Positions 1-11,400 of a stretch of DNA of 64,000 nt are shown piece after piece. Made by a program: the position numbers and the translations under genes. The stretch is from NCBI GenBank assembly GCA_017354895.1, contig CP071496.1, positions 1,364,001 to 1,428,000 on the forward strand, in the 5' to 3' direction. Position 1 is the first letter of the stretch. Each line of letters starts with the position of its first letter. Below the pieces are notes generated by a model that had not been told where the DNA came from, ran no database searches, and worked only from the letters and a program-made list of their open reading frames with translations. Source of the stretch: Podospora comata. Lineage: Eukaryota; Ascomycota; Sordariomycetes; Sordariales; Podosporaceae.

Positions 1-1179
1 GACGCTCGATGGCTCAAGCCTAGAGCTCTAAAGAGAGCAGGAAGGTAGTATTTCATAGCCGTAGCACCGCACATCTGCGCCAGGAACTGCAAAAGTGCCG
101 ATCGCCACATGCGAGCAAAGAGACTTCTGTCGGCAAACAGAGATGTCCAAACAAGACCAGTGACTCTGAAAGAAGCTACAGAGCGTTCGATGTCGTCAAG
201 CTCGTCGTAGATTTCATCGGATGTGCAATACCCTTCGCGGTAGTACTGAAGCGTGGTGAAGGCCTCATCAATCTTTCCATGCTCTACGAGCCACCGGGGT
301 CTAATCAAGAAGTTGAGTTTCAACGGTAGGCGAGTAGCGACCAAGGGATATGACTTACGACTCATGCATGAACGGCAGGCCAACGAAGAAGAGGAAAGCC
401 GGGACAAAAGACACGGAGAGAGAATAACGCCATGCCACCTGGAGACCTCGTTCGCTATCCCAAAATGTCATCCCATAACCAATCCTGGAATTTGGTTAGG
501 CTAGCTTTGTCAGAAAAAGGGCGGTAGACATACCAAAACCCAGAGGCAAGCCCTGCGATGAATCCGATATGATTCATCACAACAAACCTGCCACGATGTT
601 TGGATGGCGCAATCTCGCTTTGATAAACGGACAGTCAGCCACCCAGTCAGTCCATCACTTCTAACCACCCTGTCACACAACATACCTTTGGTACAAGGGA
701 ACACTAGTTGAAATTATCCCGGTGCCTACTCCCGCAATGATTCTCCCAACAATCACCATCCCCAAAGCCTGTGCAGCTGATCCCGTGGCGCCGACCTGAA
801 GCGCCTGACCAACACAGGTCACCCCCATCCCCACAAAGGCAGCATGGCGCCGGCCAAGCTTGTCTGCTGCCGGATGAGCAAAGAAAAGGTAGCTGGTGAA
901 AGTGCCGAGGTAGTAGATGGCCGTGATGAGCCCGCTCAGAGAGGCATCTGGTCTGTGGAGTGTCTTTTTAAAACCGGGGTGGACGAGTACCGAGGCGAGG
1001 ACGCCAACATTATATCTACATTGGAGTATGTAAGTCCAGGGTTACCAGTGGGGAACTGTGATGAGATTTGAAAAAATGTATCTCACTTACCCCCAGATAA
1101 ACGACCCCAGTGCAAGAAACAAACAAAACGAATGTAGCCGCTGTGAGGCTTTTGTAAAGCGTGTTCCTCCCATTTGCAT
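1..1179 (-). CDS. MFS sugar transporter, 3' end cut by window
   Basis: Proton-coupled or facilitative sugar uptake at the plasma membrane is the role of this family. Five exons are readable on the minus strand: 1179-1091, 1015-686, 617-534, 484-360/359 and 300 to beyond the window start, joined by introns with GT/AG ends and matching phases. The spliced frame shows transmembrane segment 1 (LALGSFIWGYNVGVLAS), the PAADKLGRRHAAF loop between segments 2 and 3, the RIIAGVGTGIISTSVPLYQSE segment-4/5 signature, and the PRWLVEHGK motif after segment 6. The first Met in frame before segment 1 is at 1179 (MQMGG). A second Met two codons later is an alternative, and the upstream part of that frame looks like leader. 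The substrate cannot be told from the sequence. It ends inside the central cytoplasmic loop/segment 7 region. Confidence 0.88.
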
Positions 1180-1799
1180 AAAAGGATCATGAGGCCATCG
1201 AATATCTCGAAGCACTTGGTGTGAGACCGAGACCTGAAGAAGTCTTGTTTGGAACTGCAGTGTGAATAAGGACACAGAGGTCCCAGGCCCCGCTCGCTCG
1301 GCACATGGGGACAGCGTGGGTTGGTGGTGCTTGCCTTATTTGGAGAGAATTGTGACAGCACTTGGCTGCAGTGAGACACTACTTGAAAACCAGCCAATAG
1401 TTTTTGTTTATTTCTTATGGCTCCCCAGCAAATCCGAATTTGTGTAAGTGATGAATATCAAGGTGGTCGTCTATAAACCTTTCCCTGGGATTCCAGAGCG
1501 ACTCTCTCTATTTCAAAATATGATCTTTTGATGACTCATGGACAATGTAGCCTGACAACTTGGTCACCCTTCTTTTCCAAGATGACCTACCCCACGCCAA
1601 GTATGAATCCGGGGCAAGACACGCCGACACCATGACCAATTCGCTCAGCTAGGCCAAGTCTTATTCCAAATAAAAGAAAGGGGATAGTCAGCCCATATAT
1701 ATTCTTTGTACATACAGCAGGTTCTTTAACAACGTCTGTTTCACATCTAGCAGAAGTCCATCCTATCCACCCTCCCCAATCCCCTAGGTATACATACAC
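1180..1799. other. Intergenic, upstream of the MFS gene
   Basis: A 620 bp gap between the stop of the AA8 gene and the start of the MFS gene, both on the minus strand. It must hold the MFS promoter and the AA8 3' UTR. I see no further coding sequence or repeat. Confidence 0.6.
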
Positions 1800-2587
1800 C
1801 TAAAGTTGCTCAATCTTGGACGCAAAGTCAGCATTCTTGGCCTGGGTACCGAGAGAAAACACGGGGTGGCCCAAGCTGTCGTGAATACCAAAGGTGGATG
1901 AAGGGTCCTCCGGCGTGTCGACGGGGTAGTCACCATAGGCGAAAGCGAGTGTGCTGTCATACTCGGGATCTAACTCAGTGAAGCCAATGTCTTCATCACC
2001 CCATCTCGAACAGCCCGTGCAAACAGCCGTGATTTGAAAGTGAGTGGCGTTGACATGGGTGCCGGTCTTGACGATTCTGTATTCGGCGTTGGGATACTCG
2101 GGAGGGCTGTAGTAACCACTGTAGGAAATGAATGTTAGCATCAATGGCCAGACTGTTGTTGCCGAGCCACCGAAGGGGACACGAACTAGGCGATCCTGGA
2201 CGAAAGAACGACGTCGTTGCCGTTGGGCCAAACGATAGTTAAGGGATTATAGGTCATGTGGCCACCCCAGGCGAACCCAGCCCAGCCAACATCGATGGGC
2301 GCCTCAACCTGCAATACAGTGTCGAAGATCTTGTCACCCTCCGGGATGTCCTCTGGGATAGCCACACGCCAGGAGATGCCGCGAGCACTGGTGTAAGAGG
2401 AGAATTTCAAGCCGGTGTCCGGATCCTCATAAGCAACCGAGTCGGGCTCAAAGGCGAACTGTCTAGGAACCGGGGCCGCTAGAAGAAAAAGATTTGTCAA
2501 TATACAAGTTGGCAGCACGGGGCCGTGGGATTCCATACTGAGACCTAAGAACGCAGTAGCGCGAGCAGCAACTTCAGAGAAGAGCAT
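1800..2587 (-). CDS. Secreted stand-alone AA8 cytochrome domain protein
   Basis: AA8 domains are b-type haem electron carriers. In cellobiose dehydrogenase they pass electrons to lytic polysaccharide monooxygenases outside the cell. Three exons are inferred: 2587-2539, 2478-2187 and 2118-1800 (219 aa, phases agree). After an N-terminal signal-like stretch, the frame reads VGWAGFAWGGHMTYNPL, which places the expected axial Met, then a WPNG turn. After the second intron it reads VNATHFQITAVCTGC, with the expected axial His and the Cys of the domain disulfide. The protein stops right after this domain, so there is no flavin dehydrogenase and no cellulose-binding module. It may serve another redox partner. 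The first intron is the least sure part, because exon 1 could be read through as an alternative N terminus. Confidence 0.85.
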
Positions 2588-4054
2588 TTTGACTGATGGT
2601 GGCACAAGACAAAAAGACGAAACGAAGCAGGGGATGGGTCTACCAGCATGGTATCCGGGAAGGACACTTTTATAAGAAGGCCCCTACCAAGGGCGTTCAT
2701 CCGGGAGCTACACTCCTTGCACCCTAGAGCGTCATCCAATAATTCCGCACATGTAATGTGTATTGGCAATATAAGCGCCGCGTGGTTGAGCTTGGTGATC
2801 CGGGCCGTCACTACGCTCCAGAAGACACGCACCGTATCCAGGGGTCACTTTCATACCAAGTGGTCATCACTCTTCGGTCGATTCCGGTTGGTCCGTTGCT
2901 GGCGTGGTGCTCCGGAAGCTCATGGTGAAGAAACGCCCATTCCGGTGGTCTGATGCCACCTTAATAAACCAAACAGGGACTTGGTGATGCAAGGAAGGAC
3001 CTGGAAAACACTTGGTTCCCACCAGCCAGCGACGATCATAAGTCGTTGATTGGAAGGATAAAGCGAGGTGATCTATGAGATAGATGAAATGGTCGTTGAT
3101 GCGGGGTGCGGTGGAATATGAAGCTGAACGGGACGGAGGGACAAGATTGGGCAGTTGGCTGGGGACAAGCATTGAACAGGAAACGAGATGGTGAGAAAGG
3201 CTGATATAGCCCATGGAGGCAGAACCACGACCCTCTTTAGCCTAATCGTAGCGCAACCTCAACTTGTCCGAATAGATGAGTTCCTGTGGGGATGCAAGGG
3301 CCCGTCATGGCCAGGCCTTTGCTTACTTTTCGAGTGAAGGACAACTTCTTGAAAGTTAAGCCTTGTTCGCTGACAACAAAGGTTGGTCGAAGGGGTGTGC
3401 CTGACCTCATCTGGTTCCGATGCTTGGCGAGGGCTCATCCAAAATCCTGGGATCTGCTCATTTAAAACACAAGCCTCTCATTTTTCCGATGCTTCAAGAG
3501 AGAGGTGTGCCAAATGATCCGAGATGTCTTCCACCCATGTTGAGAAGCTTGGGCCACCCAATTCAGGGTTCCCCCACGCTGAGCTTTCCCCGCATGTTCA
3601 GGGTTGTGCCTGCAGTTTGCACATCTCCACTCCAAAATGCCCCTCTTTCTGTGACGGCATTGATCAGCAGCAGATCGAGAGCAAGCCACAATGTTGATTA
3701 TGCACCAAGATCGGCACTGATAAGATGCTTTCCCATCAATGATCTCTAGTTCAGCACCACAATCGACATCGACAACATATCCCCTCCACTCCCATACCCG
3801 TGTCGACGCATGTTGAATTCGTAATGTTGCAATATACAACCCCTCTTGCATCACCCGCCCTGCGCCATGAATAAGGGCTGAGCTTCTGCACCCCACCTTC
3901 TCAACGGCCATGACCCGCTCGTCGCCGCACACGAATTGAAAGCCTCACATTCCAGTCCGCGACAATCCCGCGGCCCCGCCTCACCTTACCTCCAAACCAC
4001 CGCTTGACATATTCGGTGACACCACCACAAGTCACCGCCAACCTCCAGCCAACC
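2588..4054. other. Divergent intergenic region, AA8 / ARA2
   Basis: About 1.47 kb between two divergently transcribed genes. Short open frames here (for example 2867-3214 and 3462-3932, both minus) show no recognisable family and overlap frames on the other strand, so I read it as promoter DNA. The 80 bases before the ARA2 start are C-rich on the plus strand, as in fungal leaders. Confidence 0.55.
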
Positions 4055-5371
4055 ATGGCACCCCCCAAACCTCACCCTCCCATCTCTACCACCCTGCCCC
4101 CACTCCTCCTCGGCACCGCAACCTTCAACCACCAATATGTCTCGGACCCCCTGGCCATGCCCTACCGCGACATCGTCTCCCGCGCCATCTCCCTCGGCGT
4201 CAAAGCCTTCGACACATCCCCCTACTACGGCCCTTCCGAAGTCCTCCTCGGCACCGCCCTCGACAGCCTCATGAACCCCACCGCCTCGGCCTCCAACCCC
4301 CTCCCCATCCCCCTCGAGCGCGAGTCCATCTTCCTCGTCACAAAAGCAGGGAGGATAGCTGGCGACGAGTTCGACTACTCACCCACCTGGATCAGATACT
4401 CCATCCTGCGAAGTCTTCAGCGCCTGCACACCGAGTACCTCGACCTCGTGTATATGCACGACGTCGAGTTTGTCTCCCCAGGCGAGGTCCTAGCAGCGGT
4501 GAAGGAGCTCCGGAGGTTGCGAGACGAGGAAGGGCTGGTTCGGTACGTGGGCATCAGCGGGTTTCCAGCCCATGTGTTGGCCAGCTTGGCCGAGATGATT
4601 CTGGACAAGACCGGGGAGCCGTTGGATGCGGTGCTGAGCTATGGCCACTTTACGGTGCAAAATCGCAAGTTGGCGCTGCCTTGGGTGGCCGGGGAGACGA
4701 GACCAGAAGAGTCATCCTCATCGCCGTTGGCGAGGCTAAAGAGGGCTGGTGTCGAGGTGGTGTTGAATGCGAGCATGCTGGGCATGGGCTTGCTCACCAA
4801 CCGGGGCATTCCCCCTGATGAGAGGAGCGAGGCCTCTCCGCTGGCGAAGTGGCATCCTTCACTTCCTGAGCTCCGGGTGGCGTGTAAGGAGTTGGCGGGG
4901 ATTACTGGCACAGCTGGCGAGCGTTTGGAGTCGGTGGCGATTCGGTGGTCGTTGCAGGAGTGGGCGCGCATAGGGGCTGCTGCTGGCGTTGGTGTGCAGG
5001 TCCCATCAACTGCTTCCGGCAACGATACCGCCAAAGTGGGTGCTACCGTGTGCGGTGTATCGTCTATTAGCGAGCTTGAAGAGACAGTTGCGGAGTGGAA
5101 GGGGGTTCTGTCCAGTCTCGGCCATGCCATTGACGGGAAGATCGATCCTGCATATGGTAAAGAACGGCAGGACAAGGTACTGCGACTGGTTCAAAACCAG
5201 CTGTGGCCAGCGCTTGGTAGATGGGTGGATTATGCTTGGGAAAGTCCAGGTCCTGGCTATGTCAACACTCGTCCGGAGGAAGACAAAGGTCGGGTACCAT
5301 CTGATTCTATAATGATTGCATACCAGCAACGCCTGGCCGCCAGGTCAACCAGAGATGCACAGCCGAAGTAG
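4055..5371 (+). CDS. ARA2: NAD-dependent D-arabinose 1-dehydrogenase-like aldo/keto reductase
   Basis: Fungal ARA2 oxidises D-arabinose to the lactone in the D-erythroascorbate route, in the cytosol. The single-exon frame gives 438 aa. Aldo/keto reductase marks are in order: GTATFNHQY near the N terminus, the FDTSPYYGPSEVLLG block with catalytic Asp and Tyr, the active-site Lys in LVTKAGRI, and His in YMHDVEF. A later SVAIRWSLQEW segment and the VSSISELEE cofactor-end motif follow. The start at 4055 is preferred over an in-frame ATG at 4004 because it has the context AACCATGG and begins just before the domain. Two inserts (around residues 230 and 320) are longer than in bacterial reductases but common in fungal ARA2 proteins. 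No introns are needed. Confidence 0.88.
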   Translation: MAPPKPHPPISTTLPPLLLGTATFNHQYVSDPLAMPYRDIVSRAISLGVKAFDTSPYYGPSEVLLGTALDSLMNPTASASNPLPIPLERESIFLVTKAGRIAGDEFDYSPTWIRYSILRSLQRLHTEYLDLVYMHDVEFVSPGEVLAAVKELRRLRDEEGLVRYVGISGFPAHVLASLAEMILDKTGEPLDAVLSYGHFTVQNRKLALPWVAGETRPEESSSSPLARLKRAGVEVVLNASMLGMGLLTNRGIPPDERSEASPLAKWHPSLPELRVACKELAGITGTAGERLESVAIRWSLQEWARIGAAAGVGVQVPSTASGNDTAKVGATVCGVSSISELEETVAEWKGVLSSLGHAIDGKIDPAYGKERQDKVLRLVQNQLWPALGRWVDYAWESPGPGYVNTRPEEDKGRVPSDSIMIAYQQRLAARSTRDAQPK

Positions 5372-5821
5372 CAAAATCTGATCAGTCTCTTCACGATTGC
5401 ATCCAGCGAAACCTGGTACATTGGTGGTCTCCAAAAAGGACCTTGTCATTGCTCGTCTACCTGCCGCGTGAGAATACAATGCTTCCAAAAAATGTGAATC
5501 CTAGACGAAAACAGCCCCTAAAAGATCAGGTGCTCCAGACTCCATTCCATCACTGACCCACTTCCAGTCTGATGCCATAGCAAAAAATGAAAACCCATTC
5601 TTTGTGAATGGAAGTTCGCTGACATTGCGAAACGTAATGCGAGAAAAGGTACAAGGAGGGGGCTAAAAGGGGGCAAACAATGGGTGGAAGAGAAGACGAT
5701 GTATGCACAAAAGAAATCCAACACACAGTGTCGCCTCTTCTTCATCCCCCGTTGATGTGTTTTAGGAACCTGCGTCAGCTGCCTCTGGTCGCAGGAGGCC
5801 ACACCGAATCAGACCGCATAA
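5372..5821. other. Convergent intergenic region, ARA2 / SIP5
   Basis: A 450 bp gap between two convergent 3' ends. Nothing beyond presumed 3' UTRs is visible. Confidence 0.5.
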
Positions 5822-8433
5822 CTATTGCGTGAGTTGGTGAGTGCGCTCCACAGTCGTTGTCTGGTAGCCAAGTTGCTTCGAATCCTCGCCAATCTCGACT
5901 GCGGGAGTGTCGGGTGTAACCATCACCTTAGGTGGAAGCGACGGATCCGAAGTGCTGGGTGCTTCTAGGTGCAGTAGCTCCCTCTCGATTTCTTCCCCAG
6001 TTTGCTTCTGAGCAGCTCCATTCTGTGCTGCCTCGGCCAACAAGTTTTCTCCGGCTTGTTCTGTTGTAGTCGCCTTTTGTTGGGGCTCTTCCGAGCGTTT
6101 GCTCTTCTCCAACTCGATTTGACTCAGTCGCCTTCCGGCGTTCTCGCCCTCTAGACTGACCCCGACCACTTCCGCTAGACTTCTGAAGTTGAGCAAGGGC
6201 TCAGTGCTGGCGCTAGGATCACGGTCCCTCTCTTGGCACTCGCCTTCCTCGGTGGCAGAACGACTTTCGAGACTGAGACCGCTTCCGCGCGGATCTTGAG
6301 CGGTGGATGGCAATGTAAAGCTGCTAGGTTGGCTGTCAAGGATAGAGGAAGAGATTGAGGAGGCACTGCTCATTTGTCTGAGGTGGGATGGGCCTGCAGG
6401 TTGGTGAGTCGCCAGGACTGGTCGGGAGGCAGCGGTGGCGGAAGAACTATCAGAAGTGATGGGTGTATTGCGGTCTACGGCCTTGCCCTTGTCCTTGGTG
6501 TTATCATCAGCTGCTGAACCTGACGCAGCTGCAGCAGTCGTTGCCAGCGCATCTGTGACGCTGGCCTCCACACGAAGGTTGCTAGAAGCACTGTTTCCCC
6601 GCTTCCTCTCCACGCTCAGACTACTTGCGCTTGCTTGGCTGTTTCCTGTACCGTCATCATAAGGCCCGCCACCCACCTGTGTTGGCTTATTCTCCTCTTT
6701 TGTTTTTTGCTTGGCCTTCTCAAGCTCTTCTTTCCGTTTCCGCTCCTCTTCTTCGGCGAGCGACAAACGGATAGCCTCCATCACCATAATCTCCTCGAGC
6801 TCTTCAGCGCGCATGCGTGGAGAGACAACGATGCTGGATGTTCCGCCACGATTACCCCGCTGACCTGAGGAGTCGGCATCACCCGCAGGCGTTGCAGAGC
6901 CGCTGTCGCCATTGTCTCCCTCGCCGTTATTCTGCCCCCCTGAGGGAGCTCCCGTCGATCCCGAACCGCCCGTGTTTCTTCGCCCAAAACGACTCCGAAA
7001 CGCCCGACTCTGAGTATTCCCCATCATGAATGCCGCAGTGTGCAAAGCGGTGGCAGCAGCAGCTCGTCTTGCTTGATGAGCACGCGCAGCTTGGAGTTTG
7101 GTTGCCCATTCTGGTCGGATACGGTCTGTCAAGATAACATTTGGACTGGTTGCAGAGAGAGACTGAGTCCTTCGGCGGCCCCCGCCAGCAGCCCCCGCGG
7201 GGGGCGACAGAGAAGCCGAGTTTACAGAGCTGCTGGACGACATGGCGGTGCTCATGGATGACAGAGCTGCGGGAGCGATAGAATATGCCAGGCCCCGTCT
7301 GAAAGGTGGCGGATCGTATGTTACACCGAAATCTGGTTGAGTACAATAGGGGCAGCAGGCGGGCTCTGATACCAACATCCCGGCCGCCTCTTCGGGGTTG
7401 TGGTTTGGGTCGTTCTCGTTATGCCCCTCGGGAAAATGCGGATCAGGTCGCTTAATCTGAACGAAGCACTCACTGCAGATAGCCTGTCCACAACACCGCG
7501 TCTGGTTGAGATATGGCGGGTAGGTCAGAAAACAGATCGGACACTCGCTGGCATTCTTGTACAGGAACACCTCGATGGGTTGTCCATTGACAAACGGGTC
7601 ATTGGAAATGTTGATTTCGCGGGGCACAATCTCAGTCGTCGAGCCATTTCGAGAGTTCCCGCCGAGCACGGCGGCGAGAGCTTTGCCACGCGGTCTAAAA
7701 GGGGAGCTCGTTCTAGCGGGCTGGCTGGAGATGGGAGAAGGAAGCGCAGAGCCTGGGTTAGACATGCTGTGTTCCGATGTTGTAGACTGTGTACGGCCAG
7801 CGATCGGAACCATGAGGCTGTTTATATTCCGGGAGCCTTCCGTATGGTCGTTTGCTGACAGAGGACGGGGAATCAGCTCGTCAGGCGGTACTTCATCGGC
7901 AGCTGGAATCGGCAGGCCGCGTGCTGCGGCAATAATTTGAGGTTCTGTCCATTGGTCATCAAGGTCGTTCAAACCTCGCCAGAAAGGGGCGATTTTTCTT
8001 TCGATCTAAAGGCATGTCAGTGCTGCTCATAACAGGGACTTGAAAGCCGTATGTTTACCTGCAATTGCCGAACAATCTGCTTGTTGAAGTCTTCGACACC
8101 AACGTATGTCCCCATGGTAACGAGAAATCCACCATCGACGTTCTCCTCCTTCATGCTCCGCTCTCTTTCCGCCAACCGCTGGACTCTTTCCCTCTCCAGT
8201 CTGCGGGCTTCCCGTTCTTGTTTTGTCTCTCTGCGCTCATGATGATGCTCGCTATGGGAGCTCGAGCCTCCCACCAGGCCTAGGACACCCAAATCACCGC
8301 GGCTCAGCCGATTCCGCCGTCCTGGCGACCTGTCTGCATGTAAAGAGCCGGTGGCACCCGGCTGAGAGGCGCCGTGGTGGCTGCGGTGGCTTCCATCGCC
8401 GCCGCGCGACTCCTTCGTGCTGGCGTTTCCCAT
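5822..8433 (-). CDS. SIP5: SIP5-like RING-type protein
   Basis: Sip5 in yeast binds the Snf1 kinase and the Reg1/Glc7 phosphatase. The fungal family carries an atypical RING-like zinc domain. Two exons: 8433-8059 and 8005-5822, joined by a 53 nt intron (GTAAAC...TTTAG), total 852 aa. The N terminus MGNASTKESRGG has a myristoylation-type Gly2. Residues 70-110 are a charged helix (ERRETKQEREARRLERE), and the VEDFNKQIVRQLQ/IERKIAPFWRGL segment spans the splice. The zinc domain runs from about residue 270 (ECPICFLTYPPYLNQTRCC, then CSECFVQIKRP) to ACCPYCTQPDFG. The rest is low-complexity Ser/Ala/Gly sequence with a Glu/Lys-rich coiled segment (residues about 520-560), probably disordered. I am sure of the family. 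Function in this fungus is by analogy only. Confidence 0.86.
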
Positions 8434-11400
8434 GTTGCAGCGATTGAGGCCTTAGGCCGTCATGCGTATTGGCCGTCTCCCGGTCGTCGTTGGCCGTTTG
8501 TCGCAATCTCGCAACGTTGCTTGTAACAACCACGGCTGGCGTTTCTGCAGAGGAGAGCGTCTGGTTGGAAATTGTGCCTGGAGATGGTCGGCAGCAGTTC
8601 GATGGTGGGGAGTTGTCGATGGATTGTGTTCTGGAGGTCAAATGGCAGTGACGTCGACAAGTCCAAATGATAGGCGCGGACGCTGATGGGGTAAAGCAGG
8701 ATCTGGGGGGCCTGCGCACATCGACAAGCGGAAACAGGGCGATGGTTCGGGACAAGATCGGCGGAAGGGAGGTATAGATAGTTTGATATTGTAGTGTTCA
8801 AAAATGCAAGGGAACGTAACTAATTGCGCGAGCAGAGATGAGGTTGACTGTTGTTGTTGCTTTGCTTGGGCCGGATATGGCGGAGGCGGGACGGAAGTTG
8901 GCGATCGGTTGATGGATTCAGTGGGGGAGCACACCCTGACATGACACGTCCCTATTGTGTATCTTGAAGCCTACTGCGAGGCTGAGATATGCGCCGATGA
9001 ACGGTGGCCTGTCCGGTGGGATCTGGAAGTAGTTACACGATACTCGGGACGCATAGAACGGTCCCCGATGCCAGACAGTCGGCGAAAACAGGTATCCGTA
9101 TTATTGGCGAGGCCGGCGATGGCAAGATGACGGGATGGCTGTGATGCTGGGGAATCGATGCCAAGCAATGCCTTCTCCAAAGTCAGGCGGGTGGCCCATG
9201 CACCAAAGCGGGAGGTCTGAGCACGAGCCACATCCCTCCTCTTATCACCGTTTGCTTGCGGCCGCCACATTCCACCACCTCGGTATCTCATCAAAGAGCT
9301 TCTCAAGAGATTTTATGTACGACTGTGAGAATTTTCCAGAGTTGATTTCATCTTGTCTAACAGCCACGAGTACATTCCTTGGGTCGGTAGGTGTTTCAGC
9401 CCGAGTTTGGCTGGCCTCATGATGGCTGCCTCATCTCAAGCACAGCGTGAAAGCTGGTGTTATCCTTGAATTATCTTACATACTTGTCGAGGAAATGCCG
9501 GATAAGTTTCTCCATGTAACCATATAGAAGCACTGAGTTCCAGGTGAACCCCTTTCCTTCAACATTGCGGATGCTTCAGTCGTACGATCATCAAGCTGGA
9601 CCTTGTTGCCTAATCTGCACTGAGATTAAAACCAAGTCAGAGAGGTTATTTTGACTCCGGTGGCGGATAACAAAAAACTTTGAATGGTATAAACTATGAA
9701 ATGAATGTAAATTGTATTTCAAATATGTTAGGACGGACTTGAAGCTATTGGTACGTTCTCAAAGATGGTGTCCAAGGTCAACTCAAGTATGTTGAAGTTT
9801 TCGATCAGCCTGCCAGGGCGAATGCAAGCTCTAGAGCTTTTCGAGTGTCTTTTACTCTTCTCCAGTCATGAAGAGCCGACTGCTGCCCACAGGGTATTCA
9901 CCTTGTAGTAAAGCATACCTGGTAAGGACTACAGAGCCATGTATACGCATCAAGAGGCAGTTAAAAGGGCCCAGCAGAAGTCAAACGCCCCGTTCGATGT
10001 TTTGGAAATAGGTAATATCCGGTAAGTATTTAGAGCGTATTTGCTGTCTATCATTTAAGGCCTCACTATCATGTTTCTAGATATTCTTGCTATCTCTCTG
10101 GCACTTGAATTCAGTAGCAGTCTCTATTATTCTCTCTATCTATTATTCTCTCTATCTATTATTCTCTCTATCTATTATTCTCTCTATCTATTATTCTCTC
10201 TATCTATTATTCTCTCTATCTATTATTCTCTCTATCTATTATTCTCTCTATCTATTATTCTCTCTATCTATTATTCTCTCTATCTATTATTCTCTCTATC
10301 TATTATTCTCTTTATCTATTATTCTCTCTATCTATTATTCTCTCTATTTATTATTCTTTCTAGAACGTGAGTGGTACTCCATGGCAAATTTCGATCTGAA
10401 TAGTGACTTCCTGAGGTTCGCAATAACGATTAACGATTGACCATGATGATTGCCCACCCACCACGTATCAATTTTCAAATGTCTGAGACTAGGAAGATAT
10501 TACGGAATTGGAAAATCGTTTGTCTGTAAAGCACCTGAGTCGCCTACAAACTTTTTAAAAGCAGAGAGGTGTATTACTATGTTTCAAGGCCTATTAACTA
10601 CCTTTTAAGGTACAGTTCGGTACTTTTGCAGTGCCAGTTACCTTTTTTGTCCATGGTGTGCCAGTGTGAATCAAACTAGCGCAATTGCATTCTATTAGTA
10701 CGTATGATTTTATTTTTCTTAGAGCCACTGTTCTCTCTGGAAAGCATAGATCCACAAAACCATGTTGACATCATGTCTATAGCTAGCCAGAAGTGAACAT
10801 GAACAACTCGGTCAATATTCACTCTCTTATTTAAACTCGCTGACGATCACGGGCTACACCGTTGAACGAAGTGCTTAAGATTCATACAGCCAAAAAATCA
10901 TACAAAAACATCACACATGTACTTGACACCAGTAACCACTAGACGGTGAGAGAGTGAGTGGGCAACAGTGGGGCAGAAGACGTTTGGCATCGAGGTATCT
11001 GGTCAGGTCATGAGGTCATTAACTGTGAAATGTAAAGTTGAGTGTGGCAATTCTGAAATCAGAACATGGTGGAGATCAAAGAGATATATGATCTTGCTGG
11101 GCATCGCTTACTCAGCGACATCTTGATTAGTACTCTGCCATGATTATTAGACTGATTTTTTATTGACAACCAAATCAGCGATCGGGTCTGAGCGAACAGG
11201 ACCAGATGGCACAGTCTTGACACTGTTTGACAGTTTGACTAGGACGCGGTTTCGTACTCGTAATCGGGAATCTGACCTCGGAGTGGTCGAGCGAGCATTG
11301 AGCGGTCGACAGTACGCGTAAAGCTGGCAGTCCATACGGAGCGGACTAGCCGATATCAACCTGCTTGACACCGGATGGGACAAGTGCACCGGCTTCCACA

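Noticed and set aside
3462-3932. 156-codon minus frame upstream of ARA2
   Set aside because: No resemblance to a known family. It overlaps a 109-codon plus frame and lies in a promoter region.
10071-10440. Two overlapping frames of 99 and 117 codons of repeated Leu/Ser/Ile/Tyr
   Set aside because: They are the direct translation of the 16-nt minisatellite. All three forward frames stay open only because of the repeat.
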